A stretch of 64,000 nt of DNA, from assembly GCF_021044625.1 (NCBI RefSeq), contig NZ_CP087999.1, forward strand, positions 4,485,001 to 4,549,000. Reading direction: 5' to 3'. Position 1 is the first letter of the stretch; the number at the start of each line of letters is the position of its first letter. The translations under genes and the position numbers were made by a program. The notes under the pieces are model-generated. The model saw only the letters and a program-made list of their open reading frames with translations. It was not told where the DNA came from and did no database searches. This DNA comes from Geomonas sp. RF6 (lineage in GTDB: Bacteria > Desulfobacterota > Desulfuromonadia > Geobacterales > Geobacteraceae). Shown here piece after piece: positions 16,230 through 24,316 of this stretch.

Positions 16230-16651
16230 GGCAGAAGGAAGAGCTCCAGGTCAATGTCGTCGAGGAGGAGCGGATCCGGCAGGTGGAATTGGCCATCAGC
16301 CAACTTCTGCGCATCGGAGTCATCCTGAGCCTTCTGCTCATAGTCGGCGGCACAATCGTCACCTTTTGTCGCCATCCCCTCTATGTTTCGTCAACAGACG
16401 TCCTGCAAAGGCTTACTGAACCTGGTGCCGCCTTTCCACATACCTTGCGGGATGTTGTCGCCGGCCTGCGGGAGTTGAGAGGGCTCGCAATCGTTACGGT
16501 CGGCTTGCTGCTTCTGATAGCAACGCCGGTATTGCGTGTCGCAATTTCGATCCTCGGCTTCATCTACCAGGGGGACCGCGTCTTCACCGCGATCACAACT
16601 GTTGTGCTGGGGCTTTTACTGCTGTCACTTGTGTTGGGGAAAGTGGGGTGA
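16226..16651 (+). CDS. DUF1634-family membrane protein
   Basis: A 141-residue membrane protein with three hydrophobic helices: ILSLLLIVGGTIVTFC near residue 38, LAIVTVGLLLLIATPVLRVA near 95, and AITTVVLGLLLLSLVLG at the end. The sequence TPVLRVAISILGF is typical of the DUF1634 family, regularly encoded directly after a TauE/SafE-type permease. The ATGA overlap with that gene shows translational coupling, so the two probably work as one transporter unit. The molecular role of DUF1634 is unknown. Confidence 0.85.
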   Translation: MRQKEELQVNVVEEERIRQVELAISQLLRIGVILSLLLIVGGTIVTFCRHPLYVSSTDVLQRLTEPGAAFPHTLRDVVAGLRELRGLAIVTVGLLLLIATPVLRVAISILGFIYQGDRVFTAITTVVLGLLLLSLVLGKVG

Positions 16652-16699
16652 TGGCAAGGGATATAAACGGGACCAGCAATCGTCAAGAGCGGGCAAAGG

Positions 16700-17353
16700 G
16701 TGAACCTTGATGAGATAGGGGAGGTGAGCCCCGCCCTGCAGGTGCGTCTCCTGAGGGTACTGCAGGAGCGGACGTACGAGCCGCTGGGCGGTCTGAAATC
16801 CGAAGTGAGCGATGTACGAGTCGTGGTGGCAACCAATCGTTACCTCCTGGAACTGGTCAGGAAGGCGGAGTTCCGGGAGGACCTCTACTACGCATCAACG
16901 TCGTACGACTGGAACTACCTCCGCGGCTCGCAGGAAGGAGGACATCCCCTTGCTGGTCGAGCAGTTCATCGAGCGCTTCAACCGGTTGCAGCTCAAAGCA
17001 GTACCTGGCATCGTGGCCGAGGCGGTTTCACTCCTCATGGCCCACGATTGGCCGGGGAATGTCCGCGAGCTGGAAAATGCCATAGATCGAGCTTTCATAC
17101 TCTGCGGTGACCAGCCGATCGCCATCCCCCACCTCCCGGAGGAGATCAGGAGTTATGCTCCGAATGAGACGGCGGGGCGCTCCCTCCACGAGGTCATGCT
17201 GCCGGGGCGATCCTCGCCGCCCTCGACCGCAACAAGAATAACCGACTGGCTGCGGCACGGGAACTCGGAATCCACAAGACGACACTGTTCAGGAGGATGA
17301 AACGCCTTGGCATATCCTTTCCGGAGGATGACGGACGGTCCCGGGAAAGGTAG
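16700..17353 (+). pseudogene. Remnant of a sigma-54-dependent transcriptional activator
   Basis: A truncated, frameshifted NtrC-type gene. It enters in the AAA+ domain at Walker B (NLDEIGEVSPALQVRLLRVL) and continues through SEVSDVRVVVATNRYL and FREDLYY. One base is lost just after that and frame changes again near 16935, giving RRKEDIPLLVEQFIERFNRL and HDWPGNVRELENAIDRAFIL. After another shift near 17200 comes the Fis-type helix-turn-helix RLAAARELGIHKTTLFRRMK ending at the TAG at 17351-17353. The sensor domain, Walker A and the GAFTGA loop are absent. A functional activator is therefore impossible. It lies right after the DUF1634 gene. Confidence 0.88.
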
Positions 17354-17371
17354 GGCTCAAGGGACTGCCTG

Positions 17372-17626
17372 TTACGCCACCTCGACGAGCTCTATAAACT
17401 CTTCCCGCTTTACCTCGTCCACGATCCACGAACAGGCGGCAAAACAACGGTCACGGGTTTTTCCGAAACGATCGCCAGGAGCCCCGACTCACACGCCTCA
17501 ATCGTTCCGAGACGGTGCACCACCAGCACCTGGTTGAGCTCGAATCGGGCAGCCGCCTCTTTCGCGATCACCTGCAGACGACCGTCGACGTCGTCTGACA
17601 GCGGCCTGAGCTCTACTTTTGAAAAG
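17372..17626 (-). pseudogene. Remnant of a MoaE-like molybdopterin synthase large subunit
   Basis: A fragment resembling the C-terminal two thirds of MoaE, which makes the dithiolene of molybdopterin with MoaD. Recognisable parts are EAAARFELNQVLVVHRLGTI and ACESGLLAIVS; after a frameshift come AACSWIVDEVKREEF and the terminal IELVEVA before a TAA at 17374-17372. The N-terminal part (GAVVTFVG-type region) is missing and no SD or start is present. It is judged inactive. It lies tail-to-tail with the sigma-54 activator remnant. Confidence 0.75.
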
Positions 17627-17684
17627 TCCGCAACCTGCTTTCCCGCGCGGTACAGCTGCCGATTATTGCGGCTAGGAGAAGGAT

Positions 17685-18092
17685 ATGAGTGGAACTGCCG
17701 TACGAAGACAATGGCGAAGGCTGCTGGTGCTTTTAGGTTGCGTTCTTCTCGGGTGTAGCTCATCGCCACCCCCTTCAGCTTTGGAGGTGGCCATCGACCA
17801 GGCACTGGCTTCGGGGAAGCCTGTTCTTCTCGACCTTGGTGCCAGTAGTTGCGATCCGTGCAAAAGGATGGCTCCGATTCTAGAGGTTGTTTCTGCGGAG
17901 GTGAAGGGCAGGGCAACGATAATTTTCGTCGACATCATCAAGGAACGACGCATCGGGGAGAGATTTGATGTGCGGATGATGCCGACCCAGGTCTTTTTCA
18001 ATTCGAACGGCAAAGAGGTCAAGCGCCATTACGGCTATATGGATAGAGCAGAGATTCTTCAGGCGCTTCAATCGGCGGGGTTAAGAGGGTAG
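17685..18092 (+). CDS. Thioredoxin-like lipoprotein
   Basis: A 135-residue thioredoxin-fold protein, probably anchored to a membrane on the periplasmic side: a basic start, a hydrophobic stretch and the lipobox VLLGC (Cys24). The fold shows LASGKPVLLDLGASSCDPCK with the redox pair CDPC, IIFVDIIKERRIGERFDV, and the cis-proline loop MMPTQVFF. The mature domain of about 110 residues matches thioredoxin. Likely a disulfide reductase or transfer protein; its partner is unknown. SD AGGAGAAGG precedes the ATG. It starts 59 bases from the MoaE remnant and is divergent from it. Confidence 0.87.
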   Translation: MSGTAVRRQWRRLLVLLGCVLLGCSSSPPPSALEVAIDQALASGKPVLLDLGASSCDPCKRMAPILEVVSAEVKGRATIIFVDIIKERRIGERFDVRMMPTQVFFNSNGKEVKRHYGYMDRAEILQALQSAGLRG

Positions 18093-18634
18093 CAATTCTG
18101 TAACGGCAAAATGCGCTGCCGGGGTAAGCACCTTGGCAGGATCGGACCTCGAAGGTCAATAGATGGTGCCAGATGGATGTGTGGGCGGAGAACGATGGCG
18201 GAGATCTGGCTAACCAGTAATGTCCCATAAGATATATTATGTAAAGTAAAGTGGGAGCTTATGCAGGTGAGAATGAGCGGGCGGTCTTTCGGCACGGCCT
18301 GCGCTCCCACTAAGAGAGTGGAAACGTCTGCCGAAAATATGAACCTTCGCCGTGCCTCTTTAATTCTGAAAAAGGAGTCGGTACATATTCATCTCTTGTA
18401 GCGATGGCGGCGGGATCTCCCTTACATCTGTCCTCTGCCCTTTGTGATCAGCGTGTTAAACCGGATTCGTTGAAGTTTTGTTGTAGGGTGTGATTGGTCA
18501 TGATGTCCCCCAAAAAAGCGAGCTCCAAATTCGCGCTGTGAGCCGACTTTTAAGTGTGACGCTAGGGATGGTATGGGTCGCATCGAGCGTGGAGGCGGGG
18601 TTTGGAGTCTGCGGAAGTAATTCAGCTGAGAGCC
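18093..18634. other. Intergenic stretch with one structured element
   Basis: No gene supported. The only noteworthy content is the long inverted repeat at 18250-18311, listed separately. Confidence 0.45.
18250..18311. repeat. Stem-forming inverted repeat, possible structured RNA
   Basis: AGTGGGAGC (18250-18258) pairs perfectly with GCTCCCACT (18303-18311). Inside, GCAGG pairs with CCTGC after a 4-base bulge, giving 14 pairs around a 30-base loop. No U-tract follows, and it matches no riboswitch consensus I know. Confidence 0.4.
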
Positions 18635-19057
18635 CTAGGAGAAAGCATTCCTCCTCTGCTCAAGCACGACGTATTCCTCGAGGGCGCGGTCCATCTTCGA
18701 GATATGCTCGTAGAGCCATTCCGAGATGAAGAGCTTTGCGCTGGCGGTGAGAGTATCGGTGGGACCCTCCTGGCGCAGGCGCTCTTTGAGCACGTTGACC
18801 TCCTTTACAAATGCGAGATGGCGCTCCTTGTGCTTTACGAGATCGGGATACATGATCTCCTGCATGAGCCGTTCTTCTTCCCTGAAGTGCGTCAATGCGT
18901 ACGCCTCCAGGAACCAGAAGAGACGATTGATTTCGTCCAACCCTGCTTTTGTTTCGCACGCGGTGAGAAAGGCGTTTACCTTGTCGAAAAGGAGCTTGTG
19001 CTGGATATCTATGTCAATGATGCCTATCTCGAGACTGTCTTGCCATTGAACCTTCAT
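18635..19057 (-). CDS. Bacteriohemerythrin
   Basis: A 140-residue hemerythrin-domain protein that would bind O2 through a di-iron centre in the cytoplasm, as an oxygen store, scavenger or sensor. The ligand pattern is present: IDIQHKLLFDKVN (His1), THFREEERLM (His and Glu), YPDLVKHKERHLAF (two His), and a final YEHISKMDRAL (His and Asp). It is a single-domain protein without a signal peptide or sensor module. The ATG at 19057 has AGGGAGGAAGACC; the frame continues upstream without an SD. It follows the creatininase-family gene on the same strand after 120 bases. Confidence 0.92.
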   Translation of the reverse strand: MKVQWQDSLEIGIIDIDIQHKLLFDKVNAFLTACETKAGLDEINRLFWFLEAYALTHFREEERLMQEIMYPDLVKHKERHLAFVKEVNVLKERLRQEGPTDTLTASAKLFISEWLYEHISKMDRALEEYVVLEQRRNAFS

Positions 19058-19177
19058 GGTCTTCCTCCCTGCTGCTGTAGTGCGCGTCTGTTTATACCAC
19101 AACTGCTGCTGCGTTATCAAACGAGCAAAGACCCCCTTCTCTACCCTCTTGGGTTATGTCAAGTAGACGCACCCCCT

Positions 19178-19897
19178 CTACCATCTTCTGCTCTCGAGGG
19201 TCTTCACCAGCTCGACTATCTTCTCTGCCACCAGAGTCTCGAGAAGGCGTCCTTTTTCTGCGGTTGCCCTGGCAGGGTCACCCCAGACTCCACCGGGCCA
19301 GAAGCTTCTCTTGTCTCGCACGAGGATCCCTTTCGGAAAGGTGGGATACTCCTCCGGAGATGTTCCCTTCACGAGATGCGGGTGCGAGTGGAGGATCCTG
19401 GAGGTCTCGATCTCCCCTGCGTGCGCGTCGCCAGGGGTCTCCACGAGATGAGCGCCGGCCTCTTTCGCCAGATCGTATTCAGTCACTACCGCAACGTTTA
19501 TATCAGGGAGCTCGAGCAGTATCTCCTCCCCTGCGTCTTGCAGCGCCATCTTGTGAGAGCCGCCGGCGTGTCCGGTGAGGACGATAAAATTGACAATTCC
19601 ATGCAGGTGGAGGGAGCGCACTATGTCCTTGAGGAGGGCTTTCAGCGTCGTCGTGCTGATGGACACCGTCCCCGGATGGCGCGAGGTCGACCGGCACGAT
19701 CCGTAGTGGATCGGAGGTGCTATGAAGAGAGGGACTTTTTCAGCGGCGCGTTTCCCGACTTCATATGCTTCAATGGTGTCGGTAGAAAGTGGCAGGTGGC
19801 GTCCATGTTCCTCGACGGAGCCAAAGGGAATATAGGCGGTGCGGCAGGTACTGAGGCCTTCTTCGAACTCCGCCATGGTCATCTCTTCTAGTAGCAC
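19178..19897 (-). CDS. Creatininase-family amidohydrolase
   Basis: A 239-residue metal-dependent amidase-family protein. Relatives include creatininase and the FAPy deformylase of riboflavin/F420 synthesis. Metal-binding motifs are visible: PFGSVEEHGRHLPLSTDT (Glu, His, Asp), the central glycine-rich VLTGHAGG, and the late HAGEIETSRIL (His, Glu). The start is the GTG at 19897, nine to ten bases after GGAGG; in-frame ATGs follow within eight codons. No neighbour pins down the pathway, so the substrate is open. Confidence 0.85.
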   Translation of the reverse strand: MLLEEMTMAEFEEGLSTCRTAYIPFGSVEEHGRHLPLSTDTIEAYEVGKRAAEKVPLFIAPPIHYGSCRSTSRHPGTVSISTTTLKALLKDIVRSLHLHGIVNFIVLTGHAGGSHKMALQDAGEEILLELPDINVAVVTEYDLAKEAGAHLVETPGDAHAGEIETSRILHSHPHLVKGTSPEEYPTFPKGILVRDKRSFWPGGVWGDPARATAEKGRLLETLVAEKIVELVKTLESRRW

Positions 19898-20005
19898 GGT
19901 GCGTTACCTCCGGTCCGGATTTAATTACAGTAGTGAAAGCTCACGGTATTCTATCGGCTGCAGGTTGTCCAGTCTATGAAGAGAATTTTGACTGGGAGGA
20001 GCTAC

Positions 20006-20065
20006 GCGTGGCAGGCAACTGCAAGCGAAGTCGCTTTGCCGGGTGTCTAGGCGGTACCTCCACGC
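20006..20065 (+). ncRNA. Possible structured leader of the cvfB-like gene
   Basis: GCGTGG (20006-20011) pairs with CCACGC (20060-20065). Enclosed is a hairpin, GGCA-AAGCGA against TCGCTTTGCC (20014-20040), with a 5-base bulge and a tight loop. This lies 127 bases before the ATG of the S1-domain protein. It does not match a riboswitch class I can name. It may be an RNA control element or the protein's own RNA target. Confidence 0.35.
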
Positions 20066-20191
20066 TCGGTGATTGAAGGAGTTGTAACCAAATAGGAGTT
20101 GCCAAAGGTGCCGGGGGTATGTAGAGTGCTAGGCTTACCGCCCTACCCTACCCCAACCGCCAGCCGTGGCTACCCGGAGTGCTGCAACAAG

Positions 20192-21019
20192 ATGCTAGAA
20201 ATAGGAAAATTCAACCAACTCGAAGTAAGGAGACTTTCACAAATCGGGGCGTATCTCGGCTCTGATCTCGGCGAGATACTCCTGCCGAACAAGTACCTCG
20301 CGCCTGGTGTGCACCCTGGTGATGTGGTCTCAGTCTTTGTCTATCTCGACTCTGAAGACCGCCTTGTCGCCACGACTCAGGTTCCGAAGGCCCAGGTAGG
20401 GGACTTTGCCGTTCTGGAAGTGAAGCAGATCAGCAAGGTCGGCGCTTTTCTGGATTGGGGACTCGAGAAGGACCTGCTGGTTCCCTTCGGGGAGCAACCG
20501 CGTCCGATGCAAAAAGGTGAAAGACATCTGGTAAGGGTTTATCTCGACCGTTCTGAAAGGATAGCGGCCTCGGCAAAGATAGCGAAATTTCTTGAGCCGC
20601 GCACGACTGCCCTCACGTCTGGGCAGGAGGTGGAGCTCATTATCTACGACTTCACCGAACTCGGCGCGAAGGTTATCATCGACGGCCGATACTCGGGGCT
20701 CCTCTTCAAGAGCGACCTTTTTGGCAGACCTGCAGTAGGGGAAAAGTTGAAGGGGTACGTCACGAAGGTGCGTGAGGACGGGAAGGTCGATGTGAGCCTC
20801 AGGAAGACCGGTCTACAGGAAACGGACCGAGCAAAGGACGTCCTGCTGGCTGCCTTGCGTGACGCCGGCGGTTTCCTCCCGGTAGGAGACAAGACCCCGC
20901 CGCAGGAGATTGCAGAGCTTTTGCAGATCAGCAAGAAGAGCTTCAAAAAGGTCTTGGGGAATCTTTACAAGGACGGGATGGTCGACATCACAGAGGACGG
21001 GGTAAAGCTGCGCAGCTGA
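20192..21019 (+). CDS. S1 RNA-binding protein, CvfB family
   Basis: A 275-residue protein with tandem S1-like OB folds and a C-terminal winged helix, as in CvfB, an RNA-binding regulator of virulence and metabolism in Gram-positives. Repeats begin EIGKFNQLEVRRLSQIGAYL and FAVLEVKQISKVGAFLDWGL; a third S1 unit has LFKSDLFGRPAVGEKLKGYV. The C-terminal part (IAELLQISKKSFKKVLGNLY) is the winged helix. I choose the ATG at 20192 because the family starts there. An upstream GTG at 20108 with AGGAG would add 28 unlikely residues, so the start is uncertain. A strong terminator follows. Confidence 0.87.
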   Translation: MLEIGKFNQLEVRRLSQIGAYLGSDLGEILLPNKYLAPGVHPGDVVSVFVYLDSEDRLVATTQVPKAQVGDFAVLEVKQISKVGAFLDWGLEKDLLVPFGEQPRPMQKGERHLVRVYLDRSERIAASAKIAKFLEPRTTALTSGQEVELIIYDFTELGAKVIIDGRYSGLLFKSDLFGRPAVGEKLKGYVTKVREDGKVDVSLRKTGLQETDRAKDVLLAALRDAGGFLPVGDKTPPQEIAELLQISKKSFKKVLGNLYKDGMVDITEDGVKLRS

Positions 21020-21047
21020 GGCTGGACTCGTCGGCGAAGTCAAACGG

Positions 21048-21074
21048 AAACGCCCCCTTTCGGGGGCGTTTTTT
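21048..21074. terminator. Strong terminator between cvfB-like and Bax-inhibitor-1 genes
   Basis: AAACGCCCCC and GGGGGCGTTT form a 10-bp stem with a TTTC loop, followed on the plus strand by six T. The opposite strand also reads into TTT, so it can serve both convergent genes. Confidence 0.9.
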
Positions 21075-21097
21075 CGTGGTGGCGGCCGAGGCAGGAA

Positions 21098-21775
21098 CTA
21101 TCTGCGGTTGTTCCCCAGAAGTCTCAGCATGAGGAGAAACATGTTGATGAAATCAAGATATAGGCTGAGTGCACCGAGTACGGCTCCTTTTGTTCCATAA
21201 GCACCGTACTGTTTGATCTTTTGGGTGTCGTACGCGGTGAGTCCGGTGAAGACGATGATTCCGCAGAAGCTGGAGATCCAGTATATCATGCTGCTGTGCA
21301 GGAAGATGTTCACCAACGATGCGATGAGCACCCCGACGAGGCCCATGAAGCAGAAACTTCCCCAGGAGGTCAGATCGCTTTTGGTCAGATACCCGTAGCA
21401 ACTCATCGCCCCGAACATCCCCGCCGTAACAAGGAAGGTGGAGGCGATTGATTCGGCAGTGTAGGCGAGGAAGATCGTGGAGATGGTGATGCCGTTAAGT
21501 GCTGCATACAGCAAAAAAAGGACACTGGCCGTGGCTGCACTGATCCGGCTGATGGCGCCGGAGAGAGCGACGACCAGGCCAAGCTCGCCGAAGATAAGGG
21601 CGTAGAAGAGGAGGCGGTTGCCGAGAATCGCCTGCAAAATGGCGGGGGAAGAAACGGTAAGGACTGATACGAAGGCCGTCAGAGCGAGTCCACCGGCCAT
21701 CCAGCCGTACACTCCCCGCATCACTCCACTCTGGGGAACAGTTATGGTTCTGTATTGTGCCTGACTACGTTCCAT
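21098..21775 (-). CDS. Bax inhibitor-1/YccA-family membrane protein
   Basis: A 225-residue polytopic inner-membrane protein of the BI-1 (TMBIM) family. Some relatives form pH-gated calcium leak channels and YccA modulates FtsH protease. About seven hydrophobic helices are seen, from VYGWMAGGLALTAFVSVLTV to SLYLDFINMFLLMLRLLGNN. The signature near the end (FTGLTAYDTQKIKQYGAYG, then LYLDFINMFL) contains the conserved Asp pair. It is monocistronic and convergent with the CvfB-like gene. Function in this organism is unknown. Confidence 0.92.
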   Translation of the reverse strand: MERSQAQYRTITVPQSGVMRGVYGWMAGGLALTAFVSVLTVSSPAILQAILGNRLLFYALIFGELGLVVALSGAISRISAATASVLFLLYAALNGITISTIFLAYTAESIASTFLVTAGMFGAMSCYGYLTKSDLTSWGSFCFMGLVGVLIASLVNIFLHSSMIYWISSFCGIIVFTGLTAYDTQKIKQYGAYGTKGAVLGALSLYLDFINMFLLMLRLLGNNRR

Positions 21776-21982
21776 TGTTACTCCTTTCCACTGAGTCTAT
21801 TGCCGATCAAGTTAATCCAGGCCGAGAGACAAGGTAAACGGTACTGGCCCGGCTGTCAAGGTATCTGTAGATGAAGCCATCTACTGAAGCCTTTTGTGGA
21901 CTCCCTCGTTTGACAGTAGCACGGTTGTCACTGATACTTTCCTCCGTTGCCTGCAACTATACTGAGTTTTCAGGAGGTTTCT

Positions 21983-22309
21983 ATGCTGCGAAGACTTGTC
22001 GTTCTCATCTGCCTTATGTCATTTGCGCCGGCTTCGGTAGGCGCACAACAGTTGGCAGCAGCCCTGATGCCGAAAGAAGTGACCGAACAGGTCGCGGCAT
22101 CTCAATCATCATCGGTGAAGAACGTCATGGTTGCTGTAAATGACGTCGCTGATCGTGCCGCCACCGATACCGCTGGCCAGAAGGAGACCAAAAGTCGCCC
22201 CAGTTGCACCTTCGGTGAGTTCTTTGACATTCACTTTGGCGGTTACCGGTGGCTCTGGTGGGCAGGGGCCGCTGCAGCTCTTGTCGCCATCCACGTCGCA
22301 GCCGATTGA
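21983..22309 (+). CDS. Small exported protein with C-terminal membrane helix
   Basis: A 108-residue protein of no recognised family. It has a good signal peptide (MLRRLVVLICLMSFAPASVG, cut after GAQ), a polar middle of about 65 residues, and a C-terminal hydrophobic helix (WLWWAGAAAALVAIHVAA). AGGAGG lies five bases before the ATG, and a hairpin terminator follows. Start and end look genuine, but the polar middle has no clear conservation that I can judge, so an internal frameshift is not excluded. Confidence 0.6.
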   Translation: MLRRLVVLICLMSFAPASVGAQQLAAALMPKEVTEQVAASQSSSVKNVMVAVNDVADRAATDTAGQKETKSRPSCTFGEFFDIHFGGYRWLWWAGAAAALVAIHVAAD

Positions 22310-22326
22310 CCTCGGCCTTGCTAGAT

Positions 22327-22367
22327 GAAGCTGGGCCGGAGCTTTCTCCCTGGCTCCGGCCAGCTTC
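22327..22367. terminator. Hairpin terminator between small protein and tadC
   Basis: GAAGCTGGGCCGGAGC pairs with GCTCCGGC-CAGCTTC with one bulged base: a 15-bp stem with a 10-base loop. The flanks are only mildly T-rich. It can end both the plus-strand small gene and the minus-strand tad operon. Confidence 0.7.
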
Positions 22368-22439
22368 CTCCCGGGACTGGAAATTATGCAGGAAGGCTTA
22401 AGATAGCTTCAGTGGCTGTACGAATGGTAAGAGAGAGAG

Positions 22440-23351
22440 TTATTTGTCGAATATTCCGTAGATGCGGATAAATGCAGGGACCAGGATAACTACGAGTATT
22501 CCTGGAAATATGAAGAAAGTGAGGGGAAAGAGCATTTTTATACCGGTCTTTGCTGCACGCTCTTCTGCTAGCTGTTTCCGCTTCATCCTGAGTGAGTCAG
22601 AATAGGTTCGCAGCGTCCTGCCGAGGCTTGTGCCATACTTTTCTGTCTGGATCAGCAGTGCAACCAGTGATCTCACATCCTCTACCATGGTTCTCTCTGC
22701 CAATGCCTTAAGCGCTTCCGATCGTACCCTTCCTGCCCTCATTTCCAGCAGAACCGTTTTGATTTCCTTCACAAGCGGACAGCCTTCGTCTTCGAAATTG
22801 TCAGTAGTCTTGACTAAGGCAGCCTCCAGGCTAAGCCCTGCCTCAACACAAACAGTCAATAGATCCAGGACATCGGGAAGTGCGTGAAAAATCACTTTCT
22901 TTCGTTCTGCAGCCACACGGCTTATCCAGTAGGTCGGCACTAGATAACCCGCAATCGCTAACGTCACTGCTACAAGGAGGGAAGTGCTGTTGAGGGTGAC
23001 GTATCGCGGCAAAGCGAACAGAATCAGGTAACATGCTGGCAGCGCCACAGCGAGCAGGATTTTGGCCCCGAGGAAGACATAAACAGCCTCCTTCCGGAAA
23101 CCAGCAGCAGTAATATCTGCCCGATATATCCGCATATCCGCCGCCCGCATCTGCAGCTTCTCGCCGATTCCGGCCAGATTCCTCTGCCATGTCTTCTGCT
23201 TTGGTACAAGAGTGAGTTCTTCCTCTTGCTCAGGCATCAGCTTGGCTATGCGATCCTTGACTTGAAACTGTCTGCTCAGGATAGGATAAAGTACAAGACC
23301 TGTGAGGAGGGTCACACAACCAAATGTTGACAAGGTAATGAGTGCAATCAT
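22440..23351 (-). CDS. tadC: Tad pilus inner-membrane platform protein TadC
   Basis: Inner-membrane GspF-like platform protein of the Flp/Tad type IVc pilus, 303 residues. A membrane helix lies at each end, with a pair near residues 92-140. The type II secretion F domain (PDVLDLLTVCVEAGLSLEAA, LKALAERTMVEDVRSLVALL) sits between. The C-terminal helices read LFPLTFFIFPGILVVILVPA. It works with TadB and the CpaF ATPase to assemble pilin subunits. It is the last gene of the tad operon, 12 bases after tadB, and a hairpin lies beyond its stop. Confidence 0.93.
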   Translation of the reverse strand: MIALITLSTFGCVTLLTGLVLYPILSRQFQVKDRIAKLMPEQEEELTLVPKQKTWQRNLAGIGEKLQMRAADMRIYRADITAAGFRKEAVYVFLGAKILLAVALPACYLILFALPRYVTLNSTSLLVAVTLAIAGYLVPTYWISRVAAERKKVIFHALPDVLDLLTVCVEAGLSLEAALVKTTDNFEDEGCPLVKEIKTVLLEMRAGRVRSEALKALAERTMVEDVRSLVALLIQTEKYGTSLGRTLRTYSDSLRMKRKQLAEERAAKTGIKMLFPLTFFIFPGILVVILVPAFIRIYGIFDK

Positions 23352-23363
23352 GATCGCTACCTC

Positions 23364-24311
23364 TTAAATCCTGATATCCACAATCCTTCTGATAATAACG
23401 AAACCGACGATCTGCGCCAACACGGTTACACCGAGTATCAGCTTGCACAGCTTGTCAGTGTAAAAGACTTGCATGTACTCCGGCCGTGTGACGCTGAACA
23501 CGCAGAACAGCAGCACAGGCAACCCGGCAAGGACATATCCCGACATACTCCCCTCTGCGGTGTAGACTTTTACCTGCCGGCGTATCTGCTGTCGTACTCG
23601 TATGGTTTCCGCGAGCTTCTCCAATATCTCCGCGAGGTTCCCGCCACTCTCACTATTAATCCTGACGATCGTGACAAAGAAGTTGTAATCAACGCTTTCG
23701 ATCCTGGCGCGAAGCAACCTGAGGGACTCCGATATCCGGATACCAAACCGTTCCTGCTCGTGAGCCATCTTGAACAGCCCCCCCGCCGGATCCGGCAATT
23801 CCTCGCCCACAAGCTCGACCGCGGTAGAGAGTGATTGGCCAGCCCTCAGTGAACGTGCCACCATCGTGAGCGCGTCAGGGAGTTGCTCGTCCAAAAGGCT
23901 CCTTCGTTTCTCCTTCCTGTTTCGGAGGTAGGCGTAAGGCAGAAAGCCAGAGAGCACCGCAGCCAGTACCGCAGGGAACGCCCCCTTCCAGGCCAAGATT
24001 ACGACGAAGAAAAAGGCCGGTAGCGCACAGTTGATCAGCACCAATTGCAGGGGCGTAAGCTTAACGCCTGAGAAGTTCAGCTCCCTTATTATGCCTCTGG
24101 TCAGCGGTGCACGTTCAAGAATTTGATCGGCAGCGCTTCTTTCCCTGAGCAGTGTCGTGTCCACAGGCTCAAAATGAGCACCCGCCGGGTCGGAGACCTG
24201 TCTGAGCCTGCGTTTCACCATCATCGAGTTGCTCACCACCCGCCAGCCGAAAAAAACGGCGAAGGTAGCGACCACAACCGCCGCGAATGTCATTATCACA
24301 ATAACTGTCAT
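23364..24311 (-). CDS. tadB: Tad pilus inner-membrane platform protein TadB
   Basis: Second GspF-like inner-membrane protein of the Tad machine, 315 residues. Architecture mirrors TadC: N-terminal helix (VIVIMTFAAVVVATFAVFFG), two helices near residues 85-120, the F domain (QLPDALTMVARSLRAGQSLS, ARIESVDYNFFVTIVRINSE, SGGNLAEILEKLAETIRVR), and two C-terminal helices. It follows the CpaF ATPase gene with a gap of 5 bases, so the two are co-translated. Confidence 0.93.
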   Translation of the reverse strand: MTVIVIMTFAAVVVATFAVFFGWRVVSNSMMVKRRLRQVSDPAGAHFEPVDTTLLRERSAADQILERAPLTRGIIRELNFSGVKLTPLQLVLINCALPAFFFVVILAWKGAFPAVLAAVLSGFLPYAYLRNRKEKRRSLLDEQLPDALTMVARSLRAGQSLSTAVELVGEELPDPAGGLFKMAHEQERFGIRISESLRLLRARIESVDYNFFVTIVRINSESGGNLAEILEKLAETIRVRQQIRRQVKVYTAEGSMSGYVLAGLPVLLFCVFSVTRPEYMQVFYTDKLCKLILGVTVLAQIVGFVIIRRIVDIRI

Positions 24312-24316
24312 GGAGG

